From NCBI RefSeq assembly GCF_013404595.1, contig NZ_JABVAX010000002.1, forward strand, positions 434,001 through 498,000: a DNA stretch of 64,000 bases, given 5' to 3'. The notes under the pieces are model-generated. The model worked only from the letters and a program-made list of their open reading frames with translations, was not told where the DNA came from and searched no databases. This stretch comes from Jannaschia marina (GTDB taxonomy: Bacteria; Pseudomonadota; Alphaproteobacteria; Rhodobacterales; Rhodobacteraceae). Shown here piece by piece: positions 43,252-53,265 of this stretch; position 1 is the first letter of the stretch, and the number at the start of each line of letters is the position of its first letter. A program made the position numbers and the translations under genes.

Positions 43252-45335
43252 TGAACCAGTCGCAGACGGCTGACCGAGGCGAGCACGTCGTCGAACGCGG
43301 CCGCGATATCGAGGTTCTCGACATCGAAGTAGCGCGCTTCGTTGCCGGTGCCGGCACAGTCGAGCATGGCCGCTTCGCCATCGTCGGGAGCCTGGAAGGC
43401 GATTGTGTAGATCACCACCCCGTTCTGACGGGCCTGCGCGCAGATGTTGGACAGGTTCGTGTCCGCGCGGGCCTGTCTGTGGGTCGTTTCCCAGGAGTAG
43501 AAGTAGTCGACCCGGGTGTCCCAGTTCGCGCCGCTCAGCAGGTCGTTGGCGATGTAGCTCATCGACAGGGCCGCGAAGACCTCCGACCAGTCGAGCCGCG
43601 TCGCGTTCGAACCGCCGTAGGGGTTGGACCAATACTGGTTGCGATGATCGACCCAGTAGGCCCCCGCGTGGCTCGACCAGACCGAATAGCGGGTGATGTA
43701 GGTATGGTTCTCGTCGTTGTCGAACTGCACCCGGCACAGCGCGCGCTGCGTAGTGGTTCCCAGTTGGCACCCCGCCCCGTTCGATCCGAAGAGGTTCAGG
43801 TTCACCGTGTCGCCCAGCAGGTCGATGTTGATGCCACGGCAGTTGCCGTTGTTTCCGGCATTGTCGCCGTTGCCGCAGTTGGCCGTGTTGCTGCTGTCGT
43901 CATCGTCATCGTCACCGTCGTCGTCATCACCGTCATCATCATCGTCGTCGTCGTCATCATCGTCGCTGCCGAGCAGTCCGAGACCGATATCCAGAAGCGG
44001 CGCATCGGTCGGGTCGGACCCGGGCGACGGCTGACCGGCGTCATGCCAGTCGGCGCAGGCGTCCTCGTCCTCGAGGGCGATGCCGTCGTAGCGGCTGCGG
44101 CGATAGGTGCGGTAGTTCCCGTAGTAGTCGTAGTAGCTGCCCCAGCGAGGCTCTTCGTCGTGATCGTAGTCTTCGCACACGTCTTCGAGCGCTTCGCGAT
44201 AGACATAGATGCCCGATGCGCCGGACTTGCGGGCGCTCTTGAGATCCCACTGCTGGGTGTTCACGCCGTCTGTCATCACCACCAGTACCTTGTGGGTTCC
44301 ATCGGTGTTGTAATCGACGGGGCGGCCGACAAAGCCGGCATCCACCTGCTCGCCGCTCGGCAGACCGGTCATGGTGATCATTTCGGCAAGCTCGTCGCGC
44401 GAGGAGGGGTCGAGCAGCAGGCTGCCCCATTTCACACCCTGGTCCATTGCCGTCCAGTGGTTCGCCTGCAGTTGCTGGATACGCTTCTGCAGTTCGGACA
44501 CGTTGTTCGACCAGGGCAGGATCTCGGCGTAGTTGTCTGTCCGGCAGTTGGGGTTCTTCACGAGACCCGCGACGTTGGAGTTGCCCGTCCGGAAGTCGAA
44601 GTGTCCCATGCGCTGCAGTTCTTCGCCCGAGTTCATGCCGAGCCGCTGATACTCCGCATCCGAGAAGACCACGCAGTTCGAGAAGGGATGCTCGTCGCTG
44701 ATGTCGAAGACGCTGTTGATGAGCGAGCCCGCGTTCACTCGGTCGTTGTAGGGCACGAGCGAGATGGAGGTGAGCTCCTCGCGGTTGCGCAGCAGTTCGG
44801 CCACGAAGTCCGAGGCGGCGGTGCGCAGCGTCTCGATCTTCGCGCCGCCCATGGAGCCTGAGATATCGACCACGAGCGACAGTTCGAGTTCGGTGCGGAC
44901 TTCCCGCGCCTCGGAGGATACGGGCTGCACCAGCCTTTCGACGCCGAGTAGATCGAGAAAGAGGCTTTCCGTGTTCGCTTCGCTGCTGACGGTGACGCGG
45001 CGATCCGCACCGTTCTGAACGGATGTCACCTGCACGCTGTCCTCGTCGAGGCCTGCGGCGCGGACGTAGTCCTTGACGATCTGTTCGGCGTCGCGCGTCT
45101 GGTTCAGGCCGGCTGCGGCGAGGGACGCACGGTCGACGGCGTATTGCAGCTCGGTCCGCTGTACTTCCGATCGCATGATGTCGAGGGCGATGCCCCCGGC
45201 CGTCATCATCAGGACGAAAACCAGCAGCCCGAAGATGGTCAAGCTTCCATCTTCACGCTGTCCGAAGTCGGACGCGGCCCGGGTGAACAGGCGGTCCTTC
45301 GAGAGATCAAGCTTGCAAGTCACGGCAGATACCAC
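43248..45335 (-). CDS. tadG: TadG, VWA-domain protein with poly-Asp insert
   Basis: A 695-residue protein. A TadE/G-like N-terminal anchor (FGLLVFVLMMTAGGIALDIM, about 35-54) is followed by a von Willebrand A domain that starts with the MIDAS DISGSMGG (157-164). The second MIDAS part MTDGVN is at 354-359, but the domain's last strand (VIYTIAFQAPDDGEA) comes only about 290 residues later. Between them lie a Tyr/Arg-rich segment (about 395-420), a poly-Asp run (458-480), an Asn/Gly/Cys-rich part and a Trp/Asn-rich part. Start GTG at 45335 is not certain because no clear ribosome site is seen. Role in Tad pili: envelope anchoring or assembly. Confidence 0.88.
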   Translation of the reverse strand: MVSAVTCKLDLSKDRLFTRAASDFGQREDGSLTIFGLLVFVLMMTAGGIALDIMRSEVQRTELQYAVDRASLAAAGLNQTRDAEQIVKDYVRAAGLDEDSVQVTSVQNGADRRVTVSSEANTESLFLDLLGVERLVQPVSSEAREVRTELELSLVVDISGSMGGAKIETLRTAASDFVAELLRNREELTSISLVPYNDRVNAGSLINSVFDISDEHPFSNCVVFSDAEYQRLGMNSGEELQRMGHFDFRTGNSNVAGLVKNPNCRTDNYAEILPWSNNVSELQKRIQQLQANHWTAMDQGVKWGSLLLDPSSRDELAEMITMTGLPSGEQVDAGFVGRPVDYNTDGTHKVLVVMTDGVNTQQWDLKSARKSGASGIYVYREALEDVCEDYDHDEEPRWGSYYDYYGNYRTYRRSRYDGIALEDEDACADWHDAGQPSPGSDPTDAPLLDIGLGLLGSDDDDDDDDDDDGDDDDGDDDDDDSSNTANCGNGDNAGNNGNCRGINIDLLGDTVNLNLFGSNGAGCQLGTTTQRALCRVQFDNDENHTYITRYSVWSSHAGAYWVDHRNQYWSNPYGGSNATRLDWSEVFAALSMSYIANDLLSGANWDTRVDYFYSWETTHRQARADTNLSNICAQARQNGVVIYTIAFQAPDDGEAAMLDCAGTGNEARYFDVENLDIAAAFDDVLASVSRLRLVQ
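43897..43974 (-). repeat. Trinucleotide GAY repeat coding for poly-Asp in TadG
   Basis: About 26 consecutive codons are GAC or GAT, broken by two Gly and ending with Ser, giving 21 aspartates in 23 residues. The tract has a mix of both codons, so it is not a pure microsatellite, but it could still vary in length by slippage. Acidic runs like this may bind calcium. Confidence 0.85.
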
Positions 45336-45354
45336 GCGGTTGTAAACACTACGA

Positions 45355-45378
45355 GCGACTCAGGGGAGTCCGAGTCGC
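45355..45378. promoter_or_regulatory. Inverted repeat upstream of tadG
   Basis: GCGACTC (45355-45361) and GAGTCGC (45372-45378) form a 7-bp stem with a ten-base loop, immediately upstream of tadG and followed on the plus strand by ATCGCTTTTT. It may be an operator for tadG or a terminator for plus-strand antisense transcription. A nested GACTC-aggg-GAGTC is also present. Confidence 0.35.
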
Positions 45379-45552
45379 ATCGCTTTTTATCCAAATGGAA
45401 GACGGTCACTGCCGGGCGCGATTGGGGTCAAATCGTGTCATTGTCCTTCGATTTTAGACATCTGGCCGACATTCTCCCTGTCGTTTCCAGGGGAAGCGTC
45501 TAGGCTCGCGGGATCATCGGAGGATAGGCCGCGACGGCCAGGGAGGACGAAG

Positions 45553-46980
45553 ATGAGCAACAAGGCAGGAGGCTTCAGCGCCTCGGTGGATGCGATGTAC
45601 GACCGCGCGGTCGGGCTGATGGATCTCAGCCCGGGGCTCGCCGAGAAGATCCGCGTCTGCAACGCCACCTACACCGTGCGCTTCGGCGTCCGACTGCGCG
45701 GCGCGATCCACACCTTCACCGGCTACCGGTCCGTGCATTCCGAGCACATGGAACCCGTGAAGGGCGGCATCCGCTACGCGCTCGCCGTCAACCAGGACGA
45801 GGTGGAGGCGCTGGCGTCGCTGATGACCTACAAGTGCGCTCTGGTGGAAACGCCCTTCGGCGGCTCCAAGGGGGGGCTCTGCATCGATCCGACCCAATGG
45901 GAGGCGCACGAGCTCGAGCTCATTACCCGCCGCTTCGCCTACGAGCTCATCAAGCGCGACCTGATCAACCCGGCGCAGAACGTGCCCGCCCCCGACATGG
46001 GCACCGGCGAGCGGGAGATGGCCTGGATCAGCGACCAGTACCAGCGAATGCATACCACCGACATCAACGGCCGGGCCTGCGTCACCGGCAAGCCGCCCCA
46101 TGCGGGTGGTATCGCCGGCCGGGTCGAGGCGACGGGGCGCGGCGTGCAATACGCCCTGCAGGAGTTCTTCCGCCACGAGGAGGACAAGGCCGCCGCGGGC
46201 CTTGCCGGCACGCTCGACGGCAAGCGCGTCATCGTACAGGGGCTCGGCAACGTCGGATTCCATGCCGCCAGCTTCCTTGCCGCGGAGGACGGGGCCAGGA
46301 TCACCGCGGTGATCGAGCGCGACGGGGCCGTCACCAACGAGGCCGGTCTCGACGTGGAGGGGCTCCAGGCCCATATCCGCCGCACGGGTGGCGTGCGCAA
46401 CTTCGCCGGCGGGCACTACGTCGAGGATGGCTCCTCCGTCCTCGAGATGGACTGCGACATCCTCATCCCCGCCGCGCTCGAGGGCGTCATCCACAAGGAC
46501 AACGCCGCCCGCGTGAAGGCACCGCTCATCATCGAGGCGGCGAACGGGCCGGTCACCGCCGAGGCGAACGAGATCCTGCTCGACCGCGGGTGCGTCATCA
46601 TCCCCGACCTCTACGCCAACGCGGGCGGGGTCACCGTCAGCTATTTCGAATGGGTCAAGAACCTCAGTCACATCCGCTTCGGCCGGATGCAGCGCCGCGC
46701 GGAGGAGGCCCGTCACCATGTCCTCGTCAACGAGCTCGAGCGGCTGTCGAAGAACAAGAACGTGGCCTGGACGCTCTCGGAGGACTTCAAGCGCAACTAC
46801 CTGCGCGGCGCGGGAGAGCTGGAGCTTGTGCGCTCGGGGCTCGACGACACGATGCGCGGGGCCTACGGCGCGATGCGCGAGGTCTGGCACGGGCGGAACG
46901 ACGTGCCGGATCTGCGGACCGCGGGCTTCATCGTCTCGATCAGCCGGATCGCCGCCAGCTACCAGGCCAAGGGGCTCTGA
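45553..46980 (+). CDS. gdhA: Glu/Leu/Phe/Val dehydrogenase (probable glutamate dehydrogenase)
   Basis: A 475-residue NAD(P)-dependent amino-acid dehydrogenase. The N-terminal substrate domain has GGIRYALAVNQDEVEALASL and KCALVETPFGGSKGGLCIDP (about 93-112), with the catalytic Lys in this family. The nucleotide domain (about 210-370) has VIVQGLGNVGFHAASFL. The longer form with an alphaproteobacterial insert is probably glutamate dehydrogenase, but the exact substrate is not settled by sequence. ATG at 45553 follows GGAGG. It is divergent from tadG. Confidence 0.9.
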   Translation: MSNKAGGFSASVDAMYDRAVGLMDLSPGLAEKIRVCNATYTVRFGVRLRGAIHTFTGYRSVHSEHMEPVKGGIRYALAVNQDEVEALASLMTYKCALVETPFGGSKGGLCIDPTQWEAHELELITRRFAYELIKRDLINPAQNVPAPDMGTGEREMAWISDQYQRMHTTDINGRACVTGKPPHAGGIAGRVEATGRGVQYALQEFFRHEEDKAAAGLAGTLDGKRVIVQGLGNVGFHAASFLAAEDGARITAVIERDGAVTNEAGLDVEGLQAHIRRTGGVRNFAGGHYVEDGSSVLEMDCDILIPAALEGVIHKDNAARVKAPLIIEAANGPVTAEANEILLDRGCVIIPDLYANAGGVTVSYFEWVKNLSHIRFGRMQRRAEEARHHVLVNELERLSKNKNVAWTLSEDFKRNYLRGAGELELVRSGLDDTMRGAYGAMREVWHGRNDVPDLRTAGFIVSISRIAASYQAKGL

Positions 46981-47004
46981 CGCCCGGGGCGCGGGGGAGG
47001 TGGC

Positions 47005-48969
47005 CTAGCCCTCGCGCCGCTCCGCCTCCGCTGCGGTGTCGTCCGAATCCTCGCCCTCGTTCTCGGCGGCGGCCTCGGGGGTCTCGTCGACGCCGAAGCG
47101 CGTCAGCAGCGCATTCTCGAGCCCCTTGTTGAACTCGCGGGCGAGCTCCGCGTACTCCGGGTTCTTCTCGATCGCCACGCCGGGTTTCCAGACCTTGGCG
47201 AGCGCCAGCATCGCCTCGCGGTCGTGCTTGAAGAAGGCCTCGCGCGCTTCGTGCGCCTCGCTGTCGGACCAGCCGAGCGTCTCGAGCGCGTAGCGGCCGA
47301 CCCGGAGCGAGCTGTCGAACATCTCGCGCACGATCTGATCGGCCCCGGCGTTGTAGAGCTCGTAGGTATGCACCCGGTCGTAGGCGCGCGCGATGATGTG
47401 GATGTCGCGATGCGCGCGCTTGGCCAGTCGCACGAGCCGGACCGCATCCTCCCGGTCGTCGAGCGCCACGATCAGGATCTTCGCGGTCTCAAGCCCCGCC
47501 GCCTCCAGGAGTTCGGGCCGTGTCGGGTCGCCCATATAGGTCTTGATGCCGAACTTCCGCAAAAGCCGGATCGTCTTGATGTCGCGGTCGAGGACGACGG
47601 TCTGCACGCCGGTCCCCTGCAGCATCCGGTGGACGACCTGACCGAAGCGACCGACGCCGGCGATGATGACCTCCGCCGCCTCGTCGATCTCGTCGTCGGG
47701 CATGGCCTCGCCCTCGGGCTGGCGCGCGGCGAGCCGTTCGTAGGCGATGAACAGAAGCGGCGTCAGCAGCATCGAGAGCGCGATCACCAGAAGCAGGATG
47801 TCGCGTTCCTGCGATCCGATCACGCCGTCCCCGAAAGCGACCGAGACGAGCACGAAGCCGAACTCGCCCGCCTGCGCGAGCGAGAGCGTAAAGAGGATCC
47901 GGTCGCGCCCCTTCATGCGGAACGACAGGGCCAGCAGATAGAGGATCGCCCCCTTCACGAGCATCAGTGCCAGAACCGCGCCCAGCACGACGAAGGGCGC
48001 GGAGGTGAAGGTGCCGAAGTCGATGCCGGCCCCCACGGTGATGAAGAAGAGGCCGAGGAGGATGCCCTTGAAGGGTTCGATGTCGGCTTCGAGCTCGTGC
48101 CGGAACTCTGAATTGGCGAGCACGACGCCGGCAAGGAAGGCCCCGAGCGCGGGCGAGAGGCCCACCGCCGACATCAGCACCGCGACCCCGATCACGAAGA
48201 GGAGCGAGACGACGGTATGCATCTCCCGCAGGCGCGCGCGCCCGGCGAAGTGGAACACGGGGCGCGTGAGAAAGATGCCGCCGAGGATCACGGCCGTCAC
48301 CGCGCCGACGGTCAGCAGGGTCAGGCCCCAGGCCGGCAGCGTGTCGACCCAATGGCCGACGTCGGCCATGATCGTCGCGCTCTCTCCGTCGCCCATCGCG
48401 GCGTCGCCGTGGCCGCCGCCGTGCCCGCCCCCGGCCTCGCCGCGGTCGACTTCGGCCCCGATCGACAGGAGCGGCATGATCGCGAGCATGGGAATAACCA
48501 CGATGTCCTGCGCCAGAAGCACCGAGAAGGCGGAGCGGCCCCCACGCGTGGAGGTCAGATCCTTCTCGTTAAGGGTCTGCATCACGATCGCCGTCGAGGA
48601 CAGCGCCAGGATCATCCCCACCGCCGCCGCCATCTGCAACGAGAGCCCGAAGAGCATGGCGCCACCCGTGACCGCTAGAAACGTCAGCACGATCTGCCCG
48701 AGGCCGAGGCCCAGAAGCCGGGCCCGCATATCCCAGAGCGTGCGCGGCTCGAGCTCCAGCCCGATGATGAAGAGCATCATCACCACGCCGAATTCGGCGA
48801 AGTGCTGAAGCTGCTCGGTCTCCGACCCGACGAGGCCGGTGACGGGACCGATCAGGATACCCGCGACAAGATAGCCCAAGACCGAGCCGAGACCGAAGCG
48901 CACGGCGAGGGGAACACAGAGCGTGGCGGCCCCGAGATAGATCGCCGCCTGCAAGAGAAACGTTTCCAT
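47005..48969 (-). CDS. Kef-type cation/proton antiporter with RCK domain
   Basis: A 654-residue CPA2 antiporter. About 12-13 membrane segments lie in 1-420, including a cytoplasmic or periplasmic His/Gly-rich loop (GGGHGGGHGDA near 190), which could bind metal. The TrkA-N/RCK domain (about 438-555) has IIAGVGRFGQVVHRML, a Rossmann motif. The C-terminal tail (about 610-654) is acidic. It resembles KefB/KefC or YbaL potassium exporters; glutathione control is inferred. It converges with gdhA. Confidence 0.9.
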   Translation of the reverse strand: METFLLQAAIYLGAATLCVPLAVRFGLGSVLGYLVAGILIGPVTGLVGSETEQLQHFAEFGVVMMLFIIGLELEPRTLWDMRARLLGLGLGQIVLTFLAVTGGAMLFGLSLQMAAAVGMILALSSTAIVMQTLNEKDLTSTRGGRSAFSVLLAQDIVVIPMLAIMPLLSIGAEVDRGEAGGGHGGGHGDAAMGDGESATIMADVGHWVDTLPAWGLTLLTVGAVTAVILGGIFLTRPVFHFAGRARLREMHTVVSLLFVIGVAVLMSAVGLSPALGAFLAGVVLANSEFRHELEADIEPFKGILLGLFFITVGAGIDFGTFTSAPFVVLGAVLALMLVKGAILYLLALSFRMKGRDRILFTLSLAQAGEFGFVLVSVAFGDGVIGSQERDILLLVIALSMLLTPLLFIAYERLAARQPEGEAMPDDEIDEAAEVIIAGVGRFGQVVHRMLQGTGVQTVVLDRDIKTIRLLRKFGIKTYMGDPTRPELLEAAGLETAKILIVALDDREDAVRLVRLAKRAHRDIHIIARAYDRVHTYELYNAGADQIVREMFDSSLRVGRYALETLGWSDSEAHEAREAFFKHDREAMLALAKVWKPGVAIEKNPEYAELAREFNKGLENALLTRFGVDETPEAAAENEGEDSDDTAAEAERREG

Positions 48970-49019
48970 GGGAAAGGTCTAGGCCAGTCGGCCGCGCCTC
49001 ACAATCGCGGGTTGGTGGC

Positions 49020-49472
49020 TCAAAGGGGCAGGGGAGAATCGCGCTTCGGCTGATCCATGACGATCTGGCTCTGGACGCGTGCGACGGCCGGATGCGGCAG
49101 CAGGACCTGATGGACCAGCGTGTTGAGCGCGGCGAGATCGCCGCACCAGACCCGGAGGAGATAGTCGGCCTCGCCCGTCAGCGTCCAGACGGAGGCGACG
49201 CGCGGCTCGGCCTCGAGCAGGCGCAGGAAGGCGCGTGCGCCCTCGGGCGCGTGGCTCGCCATCTGGACCTGCACGAAGGCCTGCACCGAAAGACCGACGC
49301 GCACCGGGTCGACCCGCGCGACGGTCGCGCGGATATAGCCGCTGGCCTCGAGCCGGGCCCGCCGCCGCCCGGCCTGCGAGGCCGACAGGTTGAGCGCCCG
49401 CCCCAGGGCCTCGGCGGTCTGGCCCGCATCCCGCTGAAGCAGGCGGAGGATCTCGCGATCGGTCTCGTCCAT
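49020..49472 (-). CDS. Lrp/AsnC-family regulator
   Basis: A 150-residue regulator. The N-terminal winged helix (MDETDREILRLLQRDAGQTA, about 1-50) and the C-terminal RAM domain (about 70-140, with VWTLTGEADYLLRVWC) are typical of the family. It is divergent from hppD with 142 bases between, so it probably controls tyrosine/phenylalanine breakdown and perhaps its own gene. ATG at 49472 is the normal start; the frame is open upstream only by chance. The ligand may be an aromatic amino acid, an inference from context. Confidence 0.9.
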   Translation of the reverse strand: MDETDREILRLLQRDAGQTAEALGRALNLSASQAGRRRARLEASGYIRATVARVDPVRVGLSVQAFVQVQMASHAPEGARAFLRLLEAEPRVASVWTLTGEADYLLRVWCGDLAALNTLVHQVLLPHPAVARVQSQIVMDQPKRDSPLPL

Positions 49473-49488
49473 GGAGCAAATATGCTGG

Positions 49489-49542
49489 ATCCACGCGGAT
49501 TTGAAAAGATCTCCGCATGAAGTGCGCATAGGAAGCGTGGAT
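49489..49542. promoter_or_regulatory. Candidate Lrp operator between regulator and hppD
   Basis: ATCCACGC (49489-49496) and GCGTGGAT (49535-49542) form a perfect 8-bp inverted repeat with 38 bases between. Inside it lies a second pair, GCGGA and TCCGC. The 142-base divergent gap and the family of the regulator support control of hppD here. Confidence 0.5.
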
Positions 49543-49614
49543 TGGACCCGCGAACGCGCGCTCCCGGTCGCGTGTGTGCGATAGCGTCGCGACAAACAGA
49601 CAGGAGTTTGCCAG

Positions 49615-50709
<1,095 letters not shown>

Positions 50710-51065
50710 TCCACGCCGCGCGCATCCCCACATCTTTTAGCGGAACCAGAGCGCCCGCGCGCCGTTGGTTCTGCAACCTGCACCTGATGGCAGCCGCCAT
50801 TCGAATTCCAGAATACACGGGCTCCGGTCGTCTTCCGGTGGTTGTGCGGTGCGGGAGGCGATTGTTGAGCGACACCCCGGTTCCTTTTCAGGGCCGGGGT
50901 GTTCGTATTTGGGGCCCCGCCGGGCCGAAGCGGTGCCGCAAACGCCGATCCTGTCGCTAAGGTTCCGAAAATAAACGGCGATTTTCTTGGAAACCTTCCG
51001 GCGAAAGACGGTGTTGAGGAGGCAGAACGGCGCACAGCCGCGCTCAATACTGGAAAGGATGTACT
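50710..51065. other. Intergenic region after hppD
   Basis: About 356 bases with no credible gene. An ACCCCGG/CCGGGGT hairpin (50874-50900) may be the hppD terminator. The last 90 bases (AT-richer, with aaaataaacgg) probably hold the promoter of the two-repeat secreted protein. A TTCGAAT sequence inside was considered as a tRNA T-loop but nothing around it pairs. Confidence 0.5.
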
Positions 51066-51548
51066 ATGACCCGCTTCGCAATCTTCGCCGCCGCCGCCCT
51101 CACCGCGACGTCCGCCGCCGCCTACACCGGCGTTTCGCCGACGATCCTCGCTGAGGTCGAGTCGCTGCTGGAGAAGGAAGGCTACGAGCAATACAAGATC
51201 GAGCAGTTCTCCGACGATCAGGTGACCGAACTCTATCTCGCCTCGACCTCGACCGACACCGAGAACGAGAAGCAGGGCCGCATTGACGCGATCCTCTCGG
51301 AAGTCGTGGATCCGGACGCCGAAGTCATTCTCGTGACGCCCGAGGAAGCCGCCCGCATCCAAGCCGAGCGCGATGCCGACACCTCGGTTGAGGAAGCCGT
51401 ACAGGCCTCGCTCGACTCGCTGGGTTATGACGTCGACGTTACGGCGCTGACCGACGCACAAGTTGCGGAACTCTACTTCCTCACCACCTCGGAGAGCGAA
51501 ATGGAAATGCAGAAGTCCGAGATCGAGACGATCATCAACAACGGCTAA
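51066..51548 (+). CDS. Secreted two-repeat acidic protein of unknown function
   Basis: A 160-residue exported protein. The signal peptide MTRFAIFAAAALTATSAAA is cleaved before YTG or nearby. The mature part has two copies of a helical unit of about 50 residues: SLLEKEGYEQYKIEQFSDDQ and ASLDSLGYDVDVTALTDAQV, each followed by VTELY or VAELY and a Thr/Ser run, then a charged helix. It is strongly acidic with no Cys. A good AAGGA precedes the start and a strong terminator follows, so it is probably an expressed single gene. I recognise no family. Confidence 0.78.
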   Translation: MTRFAIFAAAALTATSAAAYTGVSPTILAEVESLLEKEGYEQYKIEQFSDDQVTELYLASTSTDTENEKQGRIDAILSEVVDPDAEVILVTPEEAARIQAERDADTSVEEAVQASLDSLGYDVDVTALTDAQVAELYFLTTSESEMEMQKSEIETIINNG

Positions 51549-51569
51549 CCTGTAGCCATTGAACGACAG

Positions 51570-51596
51570 GGGCGGCCCCGGTGGGCCGCCCTTTTT
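51570..51596 (+). terminator. Rho-independent terminator
   Basis: GGGCGGCCC and GGGCCGCCC form a 9-bp stem with a CGGT loop, followed by TTTTT. It lies 21 bases after the two-repeat protein and touches the stop of the convergent permease gene. Confidence 0.92.
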
Positions 51597-52423
51597 CATG
51601 TTCTCCTGTACCGCATCAAAAGGCGTTGCCGCAGGAAAGCCGCCACGAAGAGCACCGTCAGCACCATCACGATGGTCGGTGCCGGCGCGCTGTCGAGGAA
51701 GAAGCTAAGGTAGACGCCGGCGAGCATCGAGCCCGCGCAGATGAACACTGAAGCGACGAGCATCCAGCCGAAGCTGCGCGTGACGAGGAAGGCGATTGCC
51801 CCGGGCGTCACAAGAAGCGCCACCGCGAGGATCAGGCCCACGGCGTTCAGGACCGCGACCACCACCAGCGACAGGATCGTCAGCAACCCGTAGTGCAGGA
51901 GCCGTGCGTCGAGCCCCGCCGTCTGCGCCTGCGCCGGATCGAAGGCGTGGAGCAGGAAGTCGCGCCACTTGAGCGCGAAGATCGCGGCCACCGGCAAGGC
52001 GATCGCCGCGCCGGCCTTGAGGTCGGCAGTCCCGACCCCGAGCATGTTGCCGAAGAGGATGTGATCGAGATGCGCATCCGTCGGGAAGGCCACGAAGAGG
52101 ATGAGGCCGACGGCGAACATCCCTGAAAAGACGACGCCCATCACCGTATCCCGCTTCACCCGGCTGTTCTCGGCCAGATAGCCCGTTAGCAATGAACATC
52201 CCATGCCCGCCACGAAGGCCCCGAGGATGAGCGGCAGGCCCAGCAGATAGGCCAGCACCACGCCCGGCAGGATCGCGTGGCTCACCGCGTCGCCCATAAG
52301 CGCCCAGCCCTTGAGCACGAGGAAGCACGACAGGAGCGCCGCCGCCGGGGCCACGATCAACGAGATCAGGAAGCCATTCTGCATGAAGGGGAACTGGAAC
52401 GGCAGCAGCAGCGTCTCGATCAC
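51596..52423 (-). CDS. sitD: Metal ABC transporter permease (SitD-like)
   Basis: A 275-residue permease of the ABC-3 family with eight or more membrane segments. It begins with GTG at 52423 overlapping the stop of the preceding permease (GTGA), giving [16 protein letters not shown]; the frame is open upstream only as a shadow. Motifs LMGDAVSHAILPGVVLAYL and LLVTPGAIAFLVTRSF mark the family. With SitA, SitB and SitC it forms a Mn/Fe importer. The order A-B-C-D is standard. Confidence 0.9.
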   Translation of the reverse strand: MIETLLLPFQFPFMQNGFLISLIVAPAAALLSCFLVLKGWALMGDAVSHAILPGVVLAYLLGLPLILGAFVAGMGCSLLTGYLAENSRVKRDTVMGVVFSGMFAVGLILFVAFPTDAHLDHILFGNMLGVGTADLKAGAAIALPVAAIFALKWRDFLLHAFDPAQAQTAGLDARLLHYGLLTILSLVVVAVLNAVGLILAVALLVTPGAIAFLVTRSFGWMLVASVFICAGSMLAGVYLSFFLDSAPAPTIVMVLTVLFVAAFLRQRLLMRYRRT

Positions 52424-53265
52424 GGCGCGCCCTCCGCCGTCGCCGCCCGGGTCCGTGCCGCGCGCAACCCGTGGACCGGAGCGAAGACGAAGGCGAGGAG
52501 GAACACCAACGTCTGCAGCGCCACGATGATGCCGCCCGTCGCCCCGTCGAGGAAGAAGCTGAGGTAGGCCCCGACGAAGGAGCAGCCCGCCCCGATCGCC
52601 ACCGCGATCAGCAGAAGCCGCGGGAAGCGGTCGGTCAGCAGGTAGGCCGTGGCCCCGGGCGTCACCACCATCGCCACGACGAGGAAGGCCCCGACCGTCT
52701 GCATCGCGGCCACGACGCTCGCCGCGAGCAGGGTGAAGAAGATGCCCTTCAGCAGGGTGGGGCGCAGCCCGATCGACCGCGCGTGGCTCTCGTCGAAGAA
52801 GGTGACGAGCAGGTCCTTCCATTTCAGCGTCAGCACGACGGCCGAGACCGCGCCGATCAGCACGAGTTGCAGCGTGTCCTCGGGCGTGATGGCGAGGATG
52901 TTGCCCATGGTGATCGTCTGCACCGAGACCGAGATCGGGTTGAGCGACACCATGAAGAGGCCGAGGCCGAAGAAGGACGTGAAGATGATTCCGATGATGA
53001 CGTCGGGCTTCAGCCCCGACCGGTCCGACAGGAAGAGCATCGTCGCCGCGGCCAGCCCGCCCGCGAGGAACGCTCCGAAGGCAAACGGCAGGCCAAGCAG
53101 ATAGGCCCCTGCCACACCCGGCACAACGGAATGCGACAGCGCGTCGCCGATGAGCGACCAGCCCTTGAGCATCAAATAGCAACTGAGGAAGGCGCAGACC
53201 CCGCCGACGAGGGCCGAGACCCACATCGCGTTGACCATGTAGCCGTAGGCGAAGGGCTCAAGCAT
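52420..53265 (-). CDS. sitC: Metal ABC transporter permease (SitC-like)
   Basis: A 281-residue ABC-3 family permease, paralogue of SitD, with [20 protein letters not shown] and [16 protein letters not shown] matching the family. ATG at 53265 lies eight bases inside the end of the ATPase gene. About eight membrane segments. The two permeases form a heterodimer. Confidence 0.9.
   Translation of the reverse strand: MLEPFAYGYMVNAMWVSALVGGVCAFLSCYLMLKGWSLIGDALSHSVVPGVAGAYLLGLPFAFGAFLAGGLAAATMLFLSDRSGLKPDVIIGIIFTSFFGLGLFMVSLNPISVSVQTITMGNILAITPEDTLQLVLIGAVSAVVLTLKWKDLLVTFFDESHARSIGLRPTLLKGIFFTLLAASVVAAMQTVGAFLVVAMVVTPGATAYLLTDRFPRLLLIAVAIGAGCSFVGAYLSFFLDGATGGIIVALQTLVFLLAFVFAPVHGLRAARTRAATAEGAP

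Noticed and set aside
43897-43974. Poly-Asp tract considered as a sequencing or assembly error
   Set aside because: Both GAC and GAT codons are used irregularly and the frame stays open on both sides through to conserved TadG parts.
50760-50860. TTCGAAT sequence reminiscent of a tRNA T-loop
   Set aside because: The flanking bases do not form a T-stem and no acceptor or anticodon arms can be built.
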